Source: Cadophora sp. MPI-SDFR-AT-0126 (lineage: Eukaryota; Ascomycota; Leotiomycetes; Helotiales; Ploettnerulaceae). From it: DNA of 64,000 nt. Positions 1-12,468 of the stretch are shown here, piece after piece (position 1 is the first letter of the stretch; each line of letters starts with the position of its first letter). The stretch covers positions 372,001 through 436,000 of the forward strand of contig JAGMVK010000028.1 of the NCBI GenBank assembly GCA_020747065.1, read 5' to 3'. A program made the translations under genes and the position numbers. The notes under the pieces are model-generated. The model was not told the DNA's origin. It saw only the letters and a list, made by a program, of their open reading frames with translations, and ran no database searches.

Positions 1-288
1 GCGATTTGCATATTTTGGAGAAGCGTGTACAGAGTTGCGGAGTTGGCTGAGGGTTGGACAGGAAGTCTGATTAAGAGGCAATGGTTATTTGTTGGGTTTG
101 AGGGTGTGATGGTTATTGTGGCTTGTTTGGCTCTCAACTTTTTCAATCCTGCTTTTGCGTTTTCTGAGGGTGTGACGGGATTGGGTGGATTGGGAAGTAA
201 GAAGAAGATGCGAAAGCAAAGGGAGAAGGCGAACGAGGGAAGTTCTAACAGTAGCGATGTTGACGGTGGGTTGAAGGCGAATGTTTAG
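1..288 (+). CDS. RTA1-like lipid-translocating exporter family protein, C-terminal part
   Basis: The frame is open from the first base of the window, so this is the 3' end of a gene that begins to the left. The visible 95 residues contain a segment beginning RVAELAEGWTG, then the hydrophobic segment WLFVGFEGVMVIVACLALNF (about residues 36-55). This is the ordering seen at the end of the seven-helix RTA1-like proteins (R-x-x-E-L-x-x-G-W followed by the last membrane helix). The tail is basic and then Ser/Asn-rich (KKKMRKQREK), as expected for a cytoplasmic C-terminus. In the family these are fungal plasma-membrane proteins linked to sterol or lipid stress and drug resistance. The specific role here is unknown. 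The stop is TAG at 286-288. Confidence 0.75.
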   Translation, partial: AICIFWRSVYRVAELAEGWTGSLIKRQWLFVGFEGVMVIVACLALNFFNPAFAFSEGVTGLGGLGSKKKMRKQREKANEGSSNSSDVDGGLKANV

Positions 289-2897
289 ATGGCTTAGGAA
301 GAGCATATATAGATGATGTAATGATTGAGATACCACGATAAAGTTGGGATATACAACCATAGATTTGGATGGATTTCTACTGTTCACAATGAATCTAGGT
401 AGAATAGCATGTAAAATAGACTGGGCTGTCCCATGTACCAAGCTTCATGGTGCCGGAACTGCTCGCATGATTGAAGACCACTTGAAGTACTCGGCTTGTT
501 TTGGATGATGTCTGCAAGAGGGTGGTGGCTGTTATTGTCCGTCAAATCATCAAATACATCGTAAAGAATTGCGTCACTTTCGATCGTGAAGTTTGCGATC
601 CTACCTCTTCTCCAGTAGCAATTGCTATCTGAAGCTGTGAGTGGGGAGCTGCTCTCCCGCAGCTGACATATCACATAGCACAGAATGAACTATCTTCAGG
701 ATTCAGATCTGGGTAAAGAAATTAATAGAATGTACATTTATTCTTGCGCAAAGACAGCTCCTAAATAAGTTCATGCACGTATTATTGTTGAGGAGAAAAG
801 CGGACGCACTCGGCTCTAATACGCATTAAATCATGGTGTGCACTTATCCATTCTGTCACGTGAAACGTCTTGAAGCAAATCTCAAATTCATTAATGACAC
901 GCAGAATTTCGCTATCAAGACCTCCCTTCGCCTGCGACCCGATCTCGCAGCCATATCTTCAGATGATCAAACACCGAGTAGGGCTGCACCTCGACAACAC
1001 CAAAAAATCTCAAAAATTCTCCAACCTCCAAGGGACAGTTGCGCACAATTCGCGACCGAAATTAATTCCCGTAGACTGTTTTATGTCAATTATCGCAACC
1101 CATTAAATGCGCGACGAAAATTTGGCGAGAAGGAACACCAAAAATTTGGGGTGCAGACTTACAGGGGTCGCTTGGCTGCGTGTTGTTAAGCGAGACCTCT
1201 CCCCCATTCGGAATGACAACTTGGGTTGTGGTGGGCATTTTCGCTTCGAAAAAATCGTGGTTTTTTGGAGGGGTGTGGCACTTGGGTTCTAAGCGAGATG
1301 GAGTATTGAAAATGCGAAAATGTCGAGGTTTGAGGGAGTTGGAGCTGAGAAGGGAGGAGAGCTGCATTTATACCCAAGACAGTGACGAGTCACGGGAAAT
1401 TCATGATGTGAGGATGGCCAGTAAGATAAGATCCTAAGAGCCAGGATCGCGGAAGAGAGTTAATTGGTAGTGACTGCTGTGGCAGCAGAAGCTAACTGCT
1501 TTGTTCACCGATTTCCCAGAGCGATAGTGAGGTGAAAAAGTGAGGGGACATGATGCAGTGATGGAAGGCCACAGTGGCTCTCTTCAGGGACAACAACCTG
1601 TTTTTAGCAGCCTCAGAGTCAGCTTCAATGCTATCAAACCTTCATATCCTTACTGTGATACAGTACTCCAGCCGCTTATGACACTAAACTTGGGTGAGGC
1701 TAGTTGTAAGTCGCCAAAGCCGACGTATAGGCAAATTATACGTCGCAACAGGACACCAGATCAGGCCGATTATGCAACAACAAAGACTTGATATTCTTGC
1801 ATCCAGGTCATAAGATATATTCAAAACTTCGACTGCTGCTATCGAAACGCGAAACACGAGGCGGCGTAGTTCTGCAATCTACCTCACGCTAAAATGGGGA
1901 TTTGCCCGATATCCTTTCTGTCATTATCCAGAATTTAACTCAACAGTATTATAAACTACTCACTTCTCATTTGTTCTAGTCCGAGCATACATTGGAAAGC
2001 TGCATGAGTCTTGGGCGGAGGAAGGAAGTAGTTTGAAGAAGTCATTAGCGCAGTCGCCAGTCCAAATTCCAGGCCAGAATACAACCACTTAACCGCCACA
2101 AAGCCAATTGGCAGCTTGAGCCACGTTCAAATGGATTGAAAAATGAGGATTCTATACAACTTTGTTTTCATCCAGTTTTCTGCTTAAATGTAAGTTCAAA
2201 CCTTTTTTTTTTTTGGCTGTCTTACATCCTCTGCACTGTACGCCCCTTTGTACTCGGCCTGTTGACAAATCAGCTTACTCTAAGCGTTTTTGCTTGTTTA
2301 CACGAATGTTATATATATCAAGAATAGAGTACACTTTTCTCGGCTAGATCAAAGGCTGATCCCGTTAGGGTTCTCAAAATTCTCCAAGCATCTTTCTCGC
2401 CATATAATACTCTAATACCCACAGCCGCATTCGGAAGCCGGCTTGCATTTCTTACCACACCTCTGCTTCTAATTACACGCTTACTAATATGGCATCCGTA
2501 AGGAGTGCTGGTGACACCGCATCGTGCTTTGACAGGATTTTTTGAGACAAAATTAAGTAATTGATCGCTTGTAAGCTATCAAAGATCCGAAGCAGTAGGG
2601 AGGCATGTTTCTCACATGTCCATGTCGATTGAAAGTCAAGTCAGAGAGACTTGGCACTTATGTGATTAATTTCCCCACAATATTTTATGAGTGTAGCGTA
2701 CATATCATAAGCTTAACTTACACGAACCCTTCCATTCCAGGGGAGAGTAAAATCGCGCTATATGAAACACCTCATTCCTAATAACAGTAATGCAATTTAA
2801 TCTTGAAGGTGGTAAGAATATTTATACTCCTTCAGCATGCTAGCTCTCATGGCGGATCTCGCTGTCTCTTCAGTCCCACTTCACTTGGTCCCCAAAT
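289..2897. other. Long intergenic region with no supported gene
   Basis: Only short ORFs without recognisable domains or consistent codon usage occur here, on either strand. A TATA-like stretch (atatttatac, about 2818-2827) lies about 70 bases before the start of the next gene and may be its promoter. I see no tRNA, repeat or transposon remnant that I can support. Confidence 0.5.
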
Positions 2898-5007
2898 ATG
2901 ATTTTCCCGATAGTGGTCGTAGGAGCTGTATTGCTTGATTTTTTGGCCCTCAAAGCCTATGGAATACCACCGCGAAACTTCCAGTGCCCCACGAATCCGC
3001 AGAATCTAAACCCAGCCTATCCGCAATTCGCATGCGCTGTCAGTTTTGGAGGATATGCCGAGGGCGGGTTCGGCTCAATGAATGTTGCTGGTGCTCCCGC
3101 GGACTATGACACCGGCGGGGATCCCCAGGATGGCCCGAAGGATAATCAATTCAGTGACACTCCGGATGGGCCACTTCGGTCAACGCTCACCTGCAAGTAA
3201 GTTTATCCCCTTCTTATCGTAATAATGCTTTAAGTTTGTTAATATTGACTTGTGCCTCAGCTATCGCAATGTTGACACTGCGCCGTTTGGCGGAGTGATA
3301 TGCAACTATGAGACCACTGGTGTGATGATACCACCGTATGCCTCTTTCTATACGGAACCATGCCTCAGAATTCTAATACTTTTATAGTAATAATTCAGGT
3401 TGTCCAGAGCTATGCCCCGTTGCAGTTTCTTCATCCACTCTCTCGACGACCTCATCGACTACCTCAACAACTTCGGCCAGTACCTCGACGACTTCTGCCA
3501 CAGGCACGAGCTCGACTCCAAATGCAATTACGGCCACTTCACTGTCTCCCTCAATTTCTCCCACCACGCGCTGTATTAGTAACAAGGCATCAATTGGCAG
3601 GTTATGCGAGATATATGGCGATATATCCGACATTGGAGGGTCCATTTGTCCAGGATTTCGCAACATTAAAGATTCCTTTATCAATGGATTGCAAGGCGTC
3701 ATCGTTGCCGCCGAGACCAACAACCAAGCGAACCCTGCGGCAGTTCAGGCACAGAACACCTTCAAGTATCTCTTCTTCACTACGATAGCTGCGTCTCTTG
3801 GCGTTGCGGCTGTTATTGCTGAAGCACCGGCAATCGCAATTGGAGTCGCAGCTCTGGAAGCTTTTACTATTTATTGTGATGTTATTGGTTACGTCTCATT
3901 GATATCATCAGCCTGCAATATTGGTACGTAAGACGACTCTCAAAAATTGGGCTAAAATGCTAAGAATGCAGTCAAAAACAAATTTGCGTGCCCCAATCCA
4001 CGACTGATCCGTTCGTTGCCGCTCGACTCAGTTCCAGTTTTGCAACCTAAAGCACTGTATGGAGATCCACATTTATGCACAGTAGATTTGAACACTGACC
4101 TTGGATAGTGCCTCGGGTTTCGACAACCCGTGTACGAGCTTGTAAGTGAGAATGGCAGCCAAAAGCTGTCTCATTGAATCCTTACTAACTCATTAGCCTC
4201 TCTATGTTGCCACCAGCTTCGATCTGTACCCGCCTGCAGCCTCTTGTAAGCTGCACGCTAACACTTGCCGACTACGTAAGTTCTACAGATATTTTATCCA
4301 TGATTTGTGCTGAGAATCATTAGTTGGAGGGCGGAATTTCCCAAAGTGAGGCGCAAGATTTGATTGACGCTTGTCCAACACTTCTCCAATCGCAAAAGGA
4401 TATCCAGTCTCTGTGTCAACTCCGTAAGCAAAGCCCTCTTAAAACTCCGGAGAGCTTTATATACTTACTATCACTTCAATCAGGCCAAGCTGTGGCTGGC
4501 TTCGAACCATTCTGTGCTCCGGAACCTTATGTGCCGTCCAATTCCACCATGAATTGCCCAACAGGGAAATGCAACAGCACAGGTTCGGTCGATGTTATCG
4601 AGTATGTCACTGTGGTAACATGTGACATATGCCAAACCAGCTTAGGTGCGGTCTACACTCCCGCAGTAGTGCCTTGTGGTATCTGCGTCGGAGGATCGGC
4701 CACTGTTCAACCTCCACACCTTGCTGGATGCCCTACTTGTGCTGGAGGGTCGACTCGAATTCCTCCCCATTACGAGGTCCCGTGCATGACGTGCCCTGGA
4801 GGCTCATCAGCGGTCATTGTTACAGTTCAGCCAGCTACGACCTATCTCACCCAAGCCACAGCGGCTGCAGTCAACCCGACCGTGAATATACTAGCAACAC
4901 CAAAGTATACCGATGTGGCTTTTCCGGGTGCCGCCACGAGATCCAAGGCACTGTTCAGCCTCCCTGTTGTTATTGTTGTAGTTTTGTGCGGTCTGATGAT
5001 ACTATGA
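2898..5007 (+). CDS. Secreted, Ser/Thr-rich and Cys-rich protein with probable GPI anchor (multi-exon)
   Basis: Gene model with about eight exons: 2898-3196, 3261-about 3319, 3399-3923, 3972-4056, 4109-4141, 4197-4275, 4324-4423 and 4484-5007. The intron at 4424-4483 is a multiple of three, so it may be retained. All junctions are GT..AG; only the donor after exon 2 is uncertain, because GTGTGA at 3320 keeps the frame while GTATGC at 3336 would break it. The predicted protein of about 567 residues has a hydrophobic signal peptide (MIFPIVVVGAVLLDFLAL), a Ser/Thr-rich stretch in exon 3, and a hydrophobic helix YLFFTTIAASLGVAAVIA. Three C-terminal repeats follow the pattern C-x2-C-x-GGS-x-(V)QPPH. 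The end is a hydrophobic tail (LFSLPVVIVVVLCGLMIL) of the GPI-signal type. Function is not recognised; a cell-surface or wall location is inferred. Confidence 0.65.
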
Positions 5008-5568
5008 TTACCAGATAGACTAGAATTGGGTTGATAATCAATCAAATTGATCTGAATCATATATAGCAGACTACTTGAATAGGACAGATAATCTAAAGAT
5101 CTGGGCCCCCGTGCTAGAGAGATTCTCAGCACTTCATTGGTAGTATTGCTCGGTTATCGATCAACAGTATTGCTCAGTCATCGATCAATGATCCGGTACG
5201 CTGGCATGAGCCATCGCAGTATTAACTATGTCTGATCTTATAGACCCCCGGCAAAGTAGCGGCTCCTCGGCCTCCCCTAGTCCATTATCTCTGCAGGAGC
5301 CGATCGGCTTCGTTCCTGGCTTAGATCCCCAACTATCCTCCACGTTTTCTTCGGCTGCCCCGCCCCCGCAGGAGCTGGAGCCGAGATCAGTCAAGTTGTG
5401 TAGAGGCACATGCCAATATGCCGCACGGGTAGATTCACTGCAAAGAGGAAGCTGGAAACCACATCATTTCAAGAATTATAAGCAGAGCGTTAGAATCCAA
5501 TCTGGGAGTGGATAGTATTTATACGGCTGTGCCCCTCAACCACGCAGCGGCACTCATCACCAACAGTT
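5008..5568. other. Intergenic region, likely P450 promoter on the right
   Basis: No gene is supported. A TATA-like element (gtatttatac, 5514-5523) lies about 50 bases before the P450 start. The bases immediately before that ATG, caacagttATG, fit a fungal start context. Confidence 0.45.
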
Positions 5569-7339
5569 ATGGATTTTACAGCTATCGTGGACCATCGACC
5601 TGGCCTAGGCTTGTTGTTGCTTGTGGTCGCTCTCGTGAGTCGTTCTCGGGGATTTGTCAAACACAGAGCATTGACTGAGACGCATAGGTTGGCGGGTACT
5701 TCATCTGGAATATCGTCTACAACTTATATCTTCATCCTCTCAGTTCTTATCCCGGTCCAAAGCTATGGGCCATATCGAATGCGCCTAGCGTACTCGCTGT
5801 CTTGTCCGGCCATTCCAACAAGAAGATAACAGAGCTACACAATAAGTATGGACAGGTTGTTAGACTAGGCCCCAACTGGATGAATTATACCCATTCGGAT
5901 GCCTTTAATCAGATTGCTGGCCACTGCAAGCCTGGAGCCGGGGTAAATGAGAAGGATGACAGGACCTTTGGATTCCTCCGCGACACCATCATCGGCGCCA
6001 CCTGTGAAGATCACACCAGATACAGGAAGAAACTCGCCGCTGGCTTTTCGCAGCAAGCAATGCGTTCTCAGCAGATGGTGATTATGAAATACGTCGACTT
6101 GTTGCTCCAACAGATGCGTGAACGTGGAGAAAATGGCAAGAAGCCTTTGGACATGACGGCATGGTACAACTGGCTGACCTTCGACATCATCGGCCACCTC
6201 ACTTTCGGCGATTCGTTTCATGGTTTGGAAAATGCGGCATACCACCCTTGGATCTCGTTGCTCTTCGAGTCTCTCAAGATGGTCGGCATATCTGCTGAGC
6301 TTAGACGCTGGCCCTGGCTTGACAAGGTTCTTGCCCGTGCGATTCCTGCCGAAGTCTGGCGTAAAGCCAAGGAGCATCACAACATGACAGCCGAGATGGT
6401 TCAGGCTAGACTGGCAATACACTCTGATTATGCGGACTTTATGGATGCCATGACTTCGGACAAGAACCCTAAGGTGAGCCCATTTTCTCTCAAGGTTAGA
6501 ACGGGAGCAATTCCGGTAACACTTAAGTGTCCTAGGATGCTATGACCATCAGCGAGATTAATGCCAACGCCAGCGTCCTTGTTACTGCTGGCTCAGAAAC
6601 AACTGCCTCGGGCCTGGCTGCTATGACATACTATATCTGCACAAATCGAGACGTTCTGGCGAAGATGGAACACGAAGTCCGCTCAACATTTGGCAGTGAG
6701 GTTGAGATGACTTTGGAAAGCGTCAGTCAGTTGGAATACACGATGGCCGTGATAAACGAAACTCTGCGATTATTCCCACCTGCTCCTGCAACTGCCATTA
6801 GGACCATTAATCCGGGCGGAGACACCATTTTGGGCAAATACTTGCCTCCTGGTGTCAGTATTATTTCCCCATGCTCCGAGGCAACTTTTTTTCTCCTCTC
6901 CCCCTCTCTCAACAATCCGATTTCTTTGAGTATCAGGCTGACACACACGGGTACAGATCGACGTCGGTGTCAGCTACTGGGCCAATCACCATGATCCAGC
7001 AAATTGGGCTCTCGTTGAGTCGTTCATTCCGGAGAGGTGGCTGGGCGACCCTCGTTTCGTGAACGATGCCAAAGCCTCTTTCATTGCTTTCTCTGCTGGA
7101 CCACGTACCTGTTTGGGAATGAAGTAAGATCCTCATATCACACTCAAGCCTTCCGATACTAATACACGTATAATAGCCTGGCTTATGCTGAGATGCGCCT
7201 TACCATCGCCAAACTCATCTGGCATTTTGACCTGAGGCTATCTGATGAGTGTGAAGGTTGGGTTGACCGAACGAAGCATTACTTGAATTGGGTGAAGGAG
7301 CCTCTGATGATTTATTTCGTTCCACGGGATACAAAGTAA
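5569..7339 (+). CDS. Cytochrome P450 monooxygenase (CYP65-like)
   Basis: Five exons with consistent phases: 5569-5634, 5688-6473, 6536-6853, 6957-7123 and 7177-7339. They encode 499 residues, the normal fungal P450 length. An N-terminal membrane anchor (GLGLLLLVVALVGGYFIW) is followed by the proline hinge HPLSSYPGPKLW. The I-helix oxygen-binding motif AGSETT lies near residues 302-307, the K-helix ExxR (ETLR) near 359-362, the PERW segment near 415, and the haem-ligand loop FSAGPRTCLG with Cys442. All hallmark residues are present, so the enzyme looks functional, as an ER-anchored haem-thiolate monooxygenase using NADPH-P450 reductase. The overall pattern resembles the CYP65 / isotrichodermin C-15 hydroxylase group, but the substrate cannot be read from sequence. 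No other biosynthetic gene sits next to it. Confidence 0.92.
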
Positions 7340-8804
7340 ATTTCGGGGGCAGCAGCAGAATCGGAAAGGGACGACAGGACCTATCTGTACTAAAGTAAAC
7401 AGCGCATTATTTTTTCCTCTCCGAACTTTGATAGATGTTATCCAAGACGATCAAACCGCACAACAGAGCTCTGATACTTGATCTTATCCTTCACATATTA
7501 TTTTACCATTATAGTATTCTTCGAATCAGACTGTGTCAAGGTTGTAGCTACATGTCGGCCCAAAATCATCCTTCCTTCCGCTGTCTCATCCTGGGACACA
7601 CTGAAGCGTACCACCAGCCAGACATGTTGACATTTCAAAGAGCAAGACTATCAGTGGCTACACAGAGGGATGTCCACAAATCGGGGAGAGTGACTTCAAA
7701 AGGAACTTGCGACTTTGAAGCTAAAAATTGCCGGTGGCATTTTTTTTTGCATTAGTACTAGTCTTGCTTGGATGCCCGGAGCATTATCCATGCCCCTCAA
7801 ATCGGCTCCTCAAATGATTACGTTGCTTTCTGTTGACCACTGACCATAGAACTCTCGTAACGATTACTACGACGTATAATCCTGAGTCAATGCGTGTAAA
7901 CTTTAAAGACGTCCACTTCGGCCCTCACTATGAAGCTTATGGCGACCTTTGGCCCAAGTCCGACCCAGACACCTACGTACTGTCAACAAACAACAAGGTC
8001 TAGACCATGTCACAAAGCCCTATGCCAGAGTATGATACCAAAATTTGGCAATGTCCCAATCCCCGATCACCAGCTGCTGCTTTTTGAGCGGGTGCTTCAT
8101 AATAGTGTTCTAGACTTGACTTCTTTCTTCGCTAACGAATCGATATGGTCCTCTCGATCAAGTCCTTTTGTCTAATGTTCTTTATTGCATATCTCATGCA
8201 AGTCACTACCATAGCAGTATCTTAATGTCTTTCAAAATCGTAAGAACAGATTCATATCCCGCGCCCTGTAGATTGCATCCGTCAGTGATCTCTCGCGTGC
8301 TCTCTCGCGATGTGGACAAATGGAGGGGCAGGGCGGAGCCGAGAGATTCATAGTCATAGTCGTAATACGGGGGAGGGGGCGGGGCCGATTCGGGTGCGGA
8401 GCCGAACGTCGTATCCTAGCAGATTGCAGGTTTGTCCAGTACCCGGATTTCGAAAATGTCCGGATTCCGGATCTAGAACAGAAAAAGAGAATGCTTTTTC
8501 TGGTATACAGTTGATCGAGGTTTTGAGTTATTGTCGATACTAGCTCCAGCTATGTTAGTTCCATATCCCATACTCCATACCCCAGACCCCACATCCCCCA
8601 AAAGAAAAACATCGTAGTGAACAATTTCTGGCCACAAGCGCCATTAATCTGTGGGGTAGGTAATAATATCTTACTAAGGTAACCAAACCTGCTAATGCAG
8701 TCCTGGCCTCTCGGTAGAATGAGTGTATTTGACTATTTCACAGCCGACACATCTCGTCATCTCTATCTTTGGCATGCCGTCTTCTCCTCTCCTCTCTTCT
8801 ACCC
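7340..8804. other. Intergenic region with weak coding relics
   Basis: No complete gene is supported. An open 37-codon stretch from ATG 7890 (MRVNFKDVHFGPHYEAYGDL at its start) is followed by other short open segments to about 8175, in different frames. These may be remnants of a decayed gene, but I do not recognise the protein. A GC-rich patch (gggggagggggcgggg, about 8370-8385) and the leader of the next gene make up the rest. Confidence 0.3.
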
Positions 8805-10296
8805 ATGGCATTATCCACACATCAGCATTGTTCACGGTCCACTGGAGCACACAGTGCGCAAGGACGTGAGCGAGAGCAGGAGGGAAGTGCTGAAAGACCA
8901 CCCTCATCCACCGCAAGCATCCCTGCCCGCCCATACCAATGCCGTCAATGCCAGCAGGCATTCTCCAGACTTGACCATCTTTCGCGGCACGTACGCATTC
9001 GTGAGTCTATCAGCGATTCCTAAGAAGAGTATCTGATTTACACCAACTTAATTACTGCTGCTGACTTCGATGTAGATACGGCCGAGAAGTCATATCGCTG
9101 CGCAATCTGTGGCACCTGCTTTTCGCGCTCGTAAGCTCACTCGCTCGTTTCGGGTTTCCGGGGAGAACAAGACATTTAGGCGCCGTTCTGACAGTGTATT
9201 CGAACAGAGACCTTCTAAAAAGGCATGGGTACTGCCACTCGTCCGATCAGTCGCAAAAACATAAGAGGCAAAAGCACAGAGAGGATGAAGGTCGCGTTTC
9301 CCAGGCTTGCAAGCAATGTTCAACCTCGAAACTCAAGTGTGAGGAAAGGAAGCCGTGCCAGCGATGCTTACAAAGAGGACTACATTGCCAATGGAAGTCC
9401 AATTCGAATCGTGGCGAGTCACAACTGAGAGATGTAGATCCATCTGGGCCACCATGTCAACTGTCCAGCCAGGCTGTGCCTGACGATGCAAAATTTGCAA
9501 TCACTCCACAAACAGCACTGCCTTCGAGCCACTCCGGAAGCTCTCAGCAGCAAGACGCTTCGTTGATGTCTTTCGATGTTTCTGGGCGCCTACAACATCA
9601 GGTCAGCCAAGTTGCTGTTGAGCAACCAGTAATTTAGAACATGTAGGAGTGAAAATGGACGATCATTTCCTGCTTCTGGAGTTCCTCTGCATGTCGCTTC
9701 ACGCGCCGCTGGAAAGCCTTGCAACATTCGCCGGTAAGCAGGGCGCTGAGGAAGCGCAACGCATCAGTCCTGCCATAGAAGACTGGGCTCTGAGCCCTGG
9801 CGGACGAAAGAGCCTCTGGTATGCAGCGCAAGTGTACAGACTGGCCCGCAAGTTGCCACCCGTCTTGATCCGCGACTTCCGCGCCATAGTCGTCTATTCC
9901 GCGAGCTTGGTCTTTTGGATCTATGGTGTTATCCACGGTGCTCGAGCAGCAAAAGGACTTGCGCTCTCATCTCAGTCCCGGGAACGCGACGCCCGGTCAG
10001 TCAACGAGGCTGTCTTGCTGGACGGCGACCTCTCATCGCGAGTCCACAAGTTCATCTCGATCGCGCATGGACTTCCTGGCCTCTCGGTGCCAAGTTCTAT
10101 TGGTGGTCAGCTCGACTACTCCAATACCACAGGCTCGATCTTCGTACACGATATAAGTAGCATGATGGGTGTCGCACTGGAGATTCTAGAGGAGCATGGG
10201 CAAGGCTGCGAGTCAATCCCTTCGGATTTTGTCGAGAATATTACGAGCTTGATGCGCGGGCTTGCACAGGCTGCTCAGGCAATAGGCTTAGGATAA
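8805..10296 (+). pseudogene. C2H2 + Zn2Cys6 transcription factor, internally deleted
   Basis: Exons 8805-9000, 9076-9130 and 9208-9637 join in phase. They encode two C2H2 fingers (YQCRQC..HLSRHVRIH, residues about 46-66; YRCAIC..LLKRHGYCH, about 74-94) directly followed by a Zn2Cys6 cluster (C-x2-C-x6-C-x5-C-x2-C-x6-C, about 118-144). The frame stops at 9635-9637. A second open block, 9649-10296 (216 codons), begins LLLEFLCMSLHAPLESLATF and matches the C-terminal end of the fungal-specific transcription factor domain found in this class. Members I know of carry several hundred residues between the zinc cluster and this segment; here only about 130 remain. I found no splice pair that restores the frame cleanly: GTCAGC at 9602 with AG at 9637 or 9646 is out of phase. 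The simplest reading is loss of the middle domain, giving a pseudogene. A short functional DNA-binding protein ending at 9637 is the alternative. Confidence 0.7.
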
Positions 10297-11725
10297 GTAT
10301 TTACTACTCATAGAAATGATTAAAGCATCTTCAAATCTTCGTAAGACTCAAATCTTTGTGTGCTTAAAGAGACCAGCTCCTGTGCCATGTAATACGCTAG
10401 AAATATACACGTCGAGGAACCTTTATCCTGACGGTGACTATCGACTGCTGCAGGGCAGCTATACAAGAGCCAAAAGGATGTGTCTCTGAAGGCGGCATAG
10501 AGCAGGCCTCCCGAACTAACGTCAAAAGTGCTGGGAATCTGCATAGTGCTGGGAGATCACAGATTACTTTGGCATGGCGATCGCTGGTTAGCGGATGTCA
10601 AACTTAGACTCTGGCATCATGAATATTCAAGATTCCGAGTACTCAACTTATTCGAACCTCGATATATGACGTAGAACCCAAATATCTCCGTTGAGGAGGG
10701 TGACAAGGCAGCATTTGAGTGGTGAGTAGCTTCTGACCTAAATGTTATCGACGAAAGACTCTCCACAGCGACCATTTGTTCCCATGGTTCTGAAACGGTG
10801 TTTCCCATGCAAGGTTCATGGTGAGATAAGGATAGTGGTAGAACAAGCCCTTTTTGAAAGCCGCCCTCTTAGAAGCGGGTAGGGCTGGACCTTCCAGTTT
10901 TAGCGCCCTGACTTCTCATGGCGGCAATAACTTTCGATTATTTGCACATTGCAAGGAATAGACGGGCAGCTAAGGTTGCAGAAAAGTCAATTTGACAAAG
11001 TCCTCTAATTCAAATGTAAATGTGAGCTTGATATTTTCTCAATGTAAAATTTCGAAGTTTGTGAATTGCAAAATAAAGATTAAGCAGCTAGCTTGAAAGT
11101 GATGACATGGAACAGAATGAACGGTAGCGGAAGATCAAAGGGCTAAACCAATTTAGAGCACAACTAACTAGTTGAAAGAGCTGTCCATCTCATTTAGTTC
11201 CAGCGACTTGAGATCTCGAAGCCGCCAAGGAATAACTCCCACCATTGCATTACCCAGGAATTATTCTACCGCTGAAAGCCGCTCAACATCCACCTCAACG
11301 AACGTTGAAACTGAACCAGAGAAGGGTCCACTGAACCGTAGTTGTATTGAACCTAAGTTCAGACCATCAACAGCTCCATTTTGGGCTCCAAGTCAACAAA
11401 CACCGTCCATTGCCTAGCAATACTGAGCCTCCGCCTAGACTATCAGCATCTCCATACCCCCATCAATCCATAAACGCCATCAACAACCATCTCAGTCCGT
11501 CATGTACAATTTTGCCATGCCCCATCCTCCATCAAATCGTCACAACCCGTCTCATCATGCCAATAGTCTCGCACTATACTATTCTGTTGAAACCACGTCG
11601 CATATAAGCACAACTCGCCTCCCCAACTAAGTACATTCTTCTTCATCCTCGATTCACTCGTTTTAGAACTCTCGCTTCTCCTATATCCAAACTCCAATAC
11701 CAAATTCAAAAACCCAAAAGTCAAA
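10297..11725. other. Intergenic region, promoter of a secreted-protein gene on the right
   Basis: No gene is supported. From about 11440 to 11725 the plus strand becomes C/T- and A-rich (cccatcaatccataaacgcc, ctccaataccaaattcaaaa). This is typical of the leader of a strongly expressed fungal gene. Confidence 0.4.
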
Positions 11726-12468
11726 ATGAAGGTCGCTCTCGTCGTCTCTGGCCTCGCTGCCCTTGCTTCTGGCATGGCTGTTGAGAAGCGCGATGGTACC
11801 TGTGCTGTGCAACCTCTCGGATCCGGACCATCTGTCAAGTAAGCATTGCCTTTCTCTTCTCTCCTCTCCTTTGCTTCCATTCCACACCGCCTCGTCACTC
11901 AGCTCAACTCCTCTCTCATATGTCCCCAAACATAAATTCGATAAGCCACTGACTCCCTCCTAGCAGCCCCGACACACCCGCCGCCTTCCAAAGCAACGAG
12001 GACTTCTCCAACTTCGCCACCTCCGCCACCACACCCACAAACTACACCCCGGCCTTCGTCAACCTCAACGCCGCCACCCGGGGCAACAACTACATGGGCA
12101 GCACCCTACTCACTACCTACGAGCCATCCCAGTGCGCCTCGTTCTGCTCGCAGACCGTTGGTTGTTCTGCTTTCAACTTGTACTTTGAGAGAGATCCCTC
12201 GCTTGACCCGAATGCTGTTGGATGCCCCAATCCCACGAGCGTTACGAATATCAAGTGTATTCTTTGGGGAAATGCCCTCACGGATGAGACTGCGACGAAT
12301 GCTGGACAGTTTAGAAATAGCTTCCAGGTTGTAATTGCTGGTATGTTGAGCATTTTCGCTTGTTGTTGCTCTCCGACTATATGGGCGTTCTCCTCTCCCT
12401 GCCAGTTTTGATTGTGTGAAGATGTACTGATGTGAACAGGCTCCAACGGCTACAACCTCAACAACTAA
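11726..12468 (+). CDS. Small secreted protein with apple/PAN-like cysteine pattern
   Basis: Three exons (11726-11838, 11964-12340, 12440-12468) encode 172 residues. The first 17-20 residues are a clear signal peptide (MKVALVVSGLAALASG). The sequence VEKR, a likely Kex2 cleavage site, follows it. Exon 2 carries a cysteine set C-x3-C-x5-C..C..C with the motif CASFCSQTVGCSAFN and then KCILWG, the pattern of PAN/apple-like modules in secreted fungal proteins. Such modules bind protein or carbohydrate; no catalytic site is visible. The last exon contributes only nine residues before TAA, so the protein is shorter than many relatives that carry a longer tail. An extracellular or wall location is inferred. 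Confidence 0.75.

Noticed and set aside
3360..3788. A 142-codon Arg/Pro-rich plus-strand frame
   Set aside because: It is an alternative frame of exon 3 of the secreted protein; the correct frame gives a Ser/Thr-rich stretch continuing into well-formed downstream sequence.
5865..6422. A 185-codon minus-strand frame
   Set aside because: It lies exactly opposite the P450 exon and shows no domain; the P450 on the plus strand explains the openness.
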